Source: Pseudomonadota bacterium | GTDB lineage: Bacteria > Pseudomonadota > Alphaproteobacteria > Rhizobiales > Devosiaceae | Assembly: GCA_023433985.1 (NCBI GenBank) | Contig: JAEYTN010000533.1 | Location: 1-8,985, forward strand | Direction of reading: 5' to 3' | Length of the DNA: 8,985 nt | In this document: in pieces, positions 5,920-8,985 of the stretch | Layout: the number at the start of each line of letters is the position of its first letter | Position numbering within the stretch: position 1 is the first letter of the stretch | Position numbers and translations under genes: made by a program | The notes under the pieces: model-generated | What the model was told of the DNA's origin: nothing | What the model saw: only the letters and a program-made list of their open reading frames with translations | Database searches by the model: none

Positions 5920-6805
5920 GCTCCACCACCGTCACCGAAACAGCGGCCACGGCGCCACCCGCACGGCCGCGCAGGGACAACCTGCTGTGGCTGCTCAACC
6001 TGCGCCTCGCGCTCGGGCTCTCGATCCTCGCCGTCTTCGTGCTCGCCAGCCTGATCCTGCCGTTCTTCTGCCCCGTCGATCCGTCGCTGCAGGCCACCTA
6101 CCTCAAGAACATGCCGGTTTCGGCCGAGCACCTGCTGGGCACCAACGCTATCGGCCAGGACACCTTCTGGTACCTGATCTTTGCGATCCGCAACTCGCTG
6201 ACCCCCCTCGGCATCCTGGTCGGCGTCGGCGTCACCATCATCGCCACCGTGGTCGGGCTCAGCGCGGGCTAAATCGACCGCAATTTCGAGCGCGTGGTGA
6301 TGCTGATCGTCGACAGCTTCATCACCATCCCGCTGCTGCCCATCCTGATCATCCTCGGCGCGGTGATCCGCGGCAACTCGTCGTTCCTAACGGTGGGCTT
6401 CATCATCCTGATCTTCGGCTGGGCTTGGGGTGCGCGTACCATCCGCTCGATGGCCCTGACGCTGCGGGAGCGCGAGTTCATCAACATGGCCCGCTTCTCG
6501 GGCGCGGGGACGATCCACATCCTGCTGCGCGAGATCTTCCCGTACGTCTCCGCCTACATGCTGGTCGCCTTCATCAACACGGTGCTGTTCGCCATCAACA
6601 CCGAGGCGACGCTGGCAGTGATCGGGCTTTCCAAGGTGGAAGTGCCGACGCTCGGCTCCATCATCTTCTGGGCGATGCGCTCTTTACCGGCAACTATGTG
6701 TGGCTGATCGCGCCCATCGTCGCGACGGTGCTGCTGTTCCTCGGCCTCTTCCTCTCCTCGACGGGGTTCAACGCGGCGTTCGTCAGCAAGCGGGGTGTGC
6801 AATGA
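5916..6805 (+). pseudogene. Peptide/oligosaccharide ABC transporter permease, OppC/DppC-like, with stop codon and frameshift
   Basis: Second membrane subunit of the Opp/Dpp-type importer. The ATG at 5916 overlaps the previous TGA. Expected elements appear in order: cytoplasmic tail (residues 1-29), first membrane helix (about 30-51), 'HLLGTNAIGQDTFWYLIFAIRNSL' (about 72-95, the OppC hallmark), and the second helix. Then TAA at 6270-6272 replaces codon 119 ('GLSAG*IDRNFERVVM', Tyr TAC/TAT likely). The same frame continues through 'REREFINMARFSGAG' (EAA loop) and 'INTEATLAVIGL'. Near 6677-6680 one base (or 3n+1 bases) is missing: 'IIFWAM' is in one frame and 'LFTGNYVWLIAP' in another. That second frame ends at the TGA 6803-6805, overlapping the ATPase start. 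Repairing both gives about 295-300 residues, the normal family length. Decay and sequencing error cannot be separated here. Confidence 0.87.
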
Positions 6806-7710
6806 TCCGTCTCAACGACCTTCGGGTCGGCTACCGCATCGGCAGCCGCGTCATCCACGCGGTGGACGGCGTGAGCCTCACCATCCCGGATGGCTGCATC
6901 GTCGGCGTCGCCGGCGAGTCCGGCTGCGGGAAATCCACGCTGATGAAGGCAATCTACGGCGATATCAGCTCGCCCATGTTCATCGCCGGCGGCGGCATCG
7001 CGTACGGGATGAAGGGCGGCGACGGCGGGCCGGTGACCACGGCCAACATCCGCCGGGAGTGGTTCAGGTCCATCTCCTACATCCCGCAAAGCTCGATGAT
7101 CTCGCTGAACCCGGTGAAGCCGATCAGCTCGCAGTTCATCGATTTCCCCGGCACCGACAGCAACAAGAAGCGCGTGCTCGAAAAAGCGCGCGAGTATGTC
7201 GGCAAGCTCGGCCTGCAGCCCGAGGCGCTCGACGCCTACCCGCACCAGCTGTCGGGGGGCATGCGACAGCGCGTGATGATCGCGCTCGCCACGTTCTTTT
7301 CGCCCGAACTCATCATCGCCGACGAGCCGACCACCGCGCTCGACGTGGTGGTGCAGAAGGAAATCCTGATGCTGCTGATGGAAGTGCAGGAGATGATGGG
7401 CACCATCCTCGTCGTCAGCCACGACATGGGCGTCCACTACCAGGTTACCCACAAGATGCTGATCATGTATGCCGGCCGCTTCGTCGAGTATGGCGACAAC
7501 GAAAGCGTCTTCGCCGACCCCCAGCACGCTTACACCAGGATGCTCATCGACTCGCTGCCTACCATCGGCGACGACAGCATGCGCGGCGTGCTGGCGAGCG
7601 CGGCCGGCGCAGGCGGCGACCGCGCCTATCGCGTCGAGCCCGACCTCATCGAGACAAAGCCCCGTCACTTCGTCGCCCGGCCCAGCCAGGGCGTGGAGGC
7701 CGCGGCATGA
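6802..7710 (+). CDS. Peptide/oligosaccharide ABC transporter ATP-binding protein, OppD/DppD-like
   Basis: Cytoplasmic ATPase that drives the Opp/Dpp-type importer. The ATG at 6802 overlaps the permease TGA; an upstream Met at 6700 in the same frame lies inside permease coding sequence and is rejected. 302 residues, intact. Walker A 'GESGCGKST' (38-46), Q-loop in 'ISYIPQSSM' (Q96), ABC signature 'LSGGMRQRV' (150-158), Walker B 'LIIADEP' (170-176), D-loop 'ALD' (179-181) and switch His in 'VVSHDMG' (H207). The C-terminal 'YAGRFVEYGD', 'PQHAYTRMLIDSLP' segment is typical of the OppD/DppD tail. The Met in place of Gln in LSGGQ is common in this family. Its stop overlaps the next ATPase by ATGA. 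It is the only importer component of this locus that reads as complete. Confidence 0.95.
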   Translation: MIRLNDLRVGYRIGSRVIHAVDGVSLTIPDGCIVGVAGESGCGKSTLMKAIYGDISSPMFIAGGGIAYGMKGGDGGPVTTANIRREWFRSISYIPQSSMISLNPVKPISSQFIDFPGTDSNKKRVLEKAREYVGKLGLQPEALDAYPHQLSGGMRQRVMIALATFFSPELIIADEPTTALDVVVQKEILMLLMEVQEMMGTILVVSHDMGVHYQVTHKMLIMYAGRFVEYGDNESVFADPQHAYTRMLIDSLPTIGDDSMRGVLASAAGAGGDRAYRVEPDLIETKPRHFVARPSQGVEAAA

Positions 7711-8527
7711 CCGTCATCCTCAAGACAGAAGGGCTCAACAAGGTTTACCGGCAAGGTGGCTTCGTCCGCTCGCGCCAGATCAGGGCACTCAACGACGTCA
7801 ACATCACCGTGGAGGGCGACAGGCCGGTGGTGATCGCGGTGGTGGGGGAGTCCGGATCAGGCAAGACCACGCTCGCCAAGACCCTGCTGCGGCTCGAAAC
7901 GCGACCTCCGGCCACGCCATCGTCTATGACAGCGTCGTAACCGGGAAAGGTTCGACACTTTCGCGGCGCGAGTTCCTGGGGCTGGTGCAGCCGATCTTCC
8001 AGAACCCGTTCGAGGCGTTCAGCCGCTACCGCCCGGTCGATTCCTACCTCTTCGAAACGGCGCAACGCGTGGCCGGCATGGACGGGCCGCAGGCGGAAGC
8101 CGGCGTTGCGGACGCGCTGAAGAGCGTCGGCCTCAACTATGCCGAGGTGCGCGGCAAATATACCAACCAGTTCTCGGGCGGCGAATTGCAGCGCATCTCC
8201 GTCGCCCGCGCGCTGATCCCGCAGCCCAAGCTGATCGTCGCCGACGAGCCGGTGTCGATGATCGACGCCTCGCGCCGCATGGTGATCATCAACCTGTTCA
8301 AGCGGCTGCGCGACGAGGCGGGCCGGAGCTTCCTCTACATCACCCACGACCTCGCCACCGCCTACTACATCTCCGACTACGTGGCGGTGATGAACAAGGG
8401 CGTGGTCGTCGAGTTCGGCCCGGCGCGGCAGGTGATGAGTGATCCCCGGCACGACTACACAAAACTGCTCCTCAGCTCGATCCCCACCACCAAGGAACGC
8501 TGGCGCCCCCGCAAGGCCGCCGCCTGA
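7707..8527 (+). pseudogene. Peptide/oligosaccharide ABC transporter ATP-binding protein, OppF/DppF-like, with one-base frameshift
   Basis: Second ATPase of the importer. Start ATG at 7707 overlaps the preceding stop. Frame one gives 'GESGSGKTT' (Walker A, residues 47-55) and reaches 'LLRLE' before turning into nonsense and stopping at 7938-7940. Frame two picks up exactly at 7901 with 'ATSGHAIVYD' and runs to the TGA at 8525-8527: Q-loop 'QPIFQNPFEAF', signature 'FSGGELQR', Walker B 'LIVADEP', 'VSMIDAS' in place of the usual TSALD, and His switch 'YITHDLATAYY'. One missing base between 7900 and 7901 (GAA-AC-GCG, likely GAA ACN GCG) explains everything, and the corrected protein is about 273 residues. 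The 'EPVSMID' form marks the subgroup often serving oligosaccharide rather than peptide importers. If the deletion is real the gene is dead; if a read error, normal. Confidence 0.9.
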
Positions 8528-8543
8528 TGCAACGGATATTGCC

Positions 8544-8679
8544 ATGACCAACACTGCCTTTGCAGGCAGCGCCACGTATGACCTCACCCTTTCCGGCCCC
8601 GCCCGGCGTCACCCGCGGCGACGTCCTCCACTTCGCGCCAAAGCCATACCTGGCGCTCCTGTTCAAGCGCATCGACTGA
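8544..8679 (+). pseudogene. Possible small gene or gene fragment with a frameshift, function unknown
   Basis: The 162 bases between the ATPase stop and the DUF5060 gene are not convincingly explained. An ATG at 8544 opens 'MTNTAFAGSATYDLTLSGP' and then becomes Arg/Pro-rich. A second frame, with ATG at 8578, reads 33 residues ending 'VTRGDVLHFAPKPYLALLFKRID' and stops at 8677-8679. Adding one base within GGCCCCGCCC (about 8606-8615) would join both into a roughly 44-residue protein. No good ribosome site precedes either ATG. It could be a small protein, a remnant of a larger gene, or non-coding. I do not recognise it. Confidence 0.3.
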
Positions 8680-8683
8680 GGGA
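8678..8683 (+). promoter_or_regulatory. Ribosome binding site of the DUF5060 gene
   Basis: GAGGGA lies 6 bases before the ATG at 8690 and supports that start. It also partly overlaps the stop of the small reading frame at 8677-8679, which is compatible with translational coupling. Confidence 0.6.
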
Positions 8684-8689
8684 ACCCCG

Positions 8690-8985
8690 ATGACCGCCGG
8701 ATACGACATTTTCGAAGCAAGCTTTGCCGGCCCGTCTGCCGGCAACCCCTTTGTCGAGGTCAGCTTCGACGCCGTGTTCAGCCAGCATTCGCGCGAGGTG
8801 CGCGTGCCCGGCTTCTACGATGGCGACGGCACCTACCGCGTCCGCTTTATGCCCGACGCCGAGGGCGAGTGGACTTTTCGCACGCGCTCAAAGACCTCCG
8901 AGTTGGATGGAAAAGTCGGCAGCTTCACCGTCACGGCGGCGCGGCCGGGGCAGCATGGTCCGGTGGCGGTGGCGAACAAGTTCCA
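8690..8985 (+). CDS. DUF5060-domain protein (putative glycoside hydrolase, DUF5605/apiosidase-like type), 3'-partial
   Basis: 98 complete codons of the N-terminus, cut by the window edge. The text 'YDIFEASFAGPSAGNPFVEV', 'SREVRVPGFYDGDGTYRVRF', 'PDAEGEWTFRTRS' and 'DGKVGSFTVT' is the DUF5060 immunoglobulin-like beta-sandwich found at the N-terminus of bacterial proteins with a following DUF4038-type (apiosidase-like) or DUF5605-bearing TIM-barrel hydrolase. The final 'GPVAVANKF' is where that barrel usually begins. No signal peptide is seen, so a cytoplasmic enzyme acting on imported oligosaccharides is plausible and fits the importer just upstream. The domain is recognised from memory of the family pattern; the catalytic part is not visible, so enzyme activity and substrate are inferred. 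Confidence 0.82.
   Translation, partial: MTAGYDIFEASFAGPSAGNPFVEVSFDAVFSQHSREVRVPGFYDGDGTYRVRFMPDAEGEWTFRTRSKTSELDGKVGSFTVTAARPGQHGPVAVANKF

Noticed and set aside
4200..6272. A 690-codon open frame on the plus strand
   Set aside because: Its first five-sixths is antisense to kinase and transketolase and then out of frame with the OppB-like permease. Only the end, from 5916, is real (the OppC-like permease).
4326..6272. Stop-codon recoding or programmed suppression explaining the in-frame stops
   Set aside because: Both TAA and TAG occur at sites expecting different amino acids (Trp, Tyr, Glu or Tyr), while genes here use TAG and TGA as genuine terminators. Ordinary mutation or error is simpler.
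6700..6801. Upstream Met giving a 336-residue version of the first ATPase
   Set aside because: The additional residues are an out-of-frame reading of the permease tail; the ATG at 6802 in the ATGA overlap begins the conserved domain.
7890..7910. Programmed ribosomal frameshifting in the second ATPase
   Set aside because: No slippery heptamer is seen at the shift point, and the families concerned are not known for frameshifting. A lost base fits exactly.
1..8985. CRISPR arrays, tRNA or rRNA genes, riboswitches
   Set aside because: No spaced direct repeats, cloverleaf-like sequence or known riboswitch core was noticed on either strand.

Overview
The window is GC-rich DNA whose proteins look alphaproteobacterial, most like the Hyphomicrobiales (a Devosia- or Rhizobium-like organism). 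That placement is an inference from codon use and general protein resemblance. No rRNA, tRNA or taxonomic marker is present. Almost everything concerns carbohydrate uptake and breakdown.

Layout. (1) Positions 3-2873, plus strand: the 3' part of a CUT1-type sugar ABC importer, comprising a family-1 substrate-binding protein (5' end outside the window) and MalF-like and MalG-like permeases. A strong hairpin separates the binding protein from the permeases, and no cognate ATPase is visible. (2) Positions 2874-2974: a convergent intergenic gap with two hairpins. (3) Positions 2975 to about 5003, minus strand: the remnant of a sugar-catabolic operon. In transcription order it holds a transketolase C-terminal-subunit fragment, the front third of an FGGY carbohydrate kinase, and the back part of a xylose-isomerase-like sugar isomerase. 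(4) About 5005-8527, plus strand: a peptide/oligosaccharide-type (Opp/Dpp-like) importer with two permeases and two ATPases joined by ATGA overlaps. Its first permease has lost its N-terminus and no family-5 binding protein is present. (5) Positions 8528-8689: a short region with a possible small, perhaps frameshifted, gene. (6) Position 8690 to the window end: the start of a DUF5060-domain protein of the putative glycoside hydrolase type.

The most striking property is damage. The first 3.7 kb reads cleanly. Between about 3.7 and 8.6 kb I see two places where unrelated gene fragments are butted together (about 3697-3703 and about 5001-5007), three in-frame stop codons in conserved coding sequence (4326-4328, 4923-4925, 6270-6272) and three or four single-base-type frameshifts (about 4943-4958, about 6677-6680, 7900/7901, possibly about 8600). 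Genuine decay of a dispensable sugar island and an error-prone or chimeric assembly would look the same here. Raw reads would decide.

If the genes are read as their intact ancestors, isomerase + kinase + two-subunit transketolase matches the known logic of the transketolase route for the branched sugar D-apiose. A nearby oligosaccharide importer and a DUF5060 hydrolase-like protein would suit breakdown of plant cell-wall or apiosylated glycans. That substrate is an inference, not something the sequence proves. I found no convincing evidence of a wholly new type of system.
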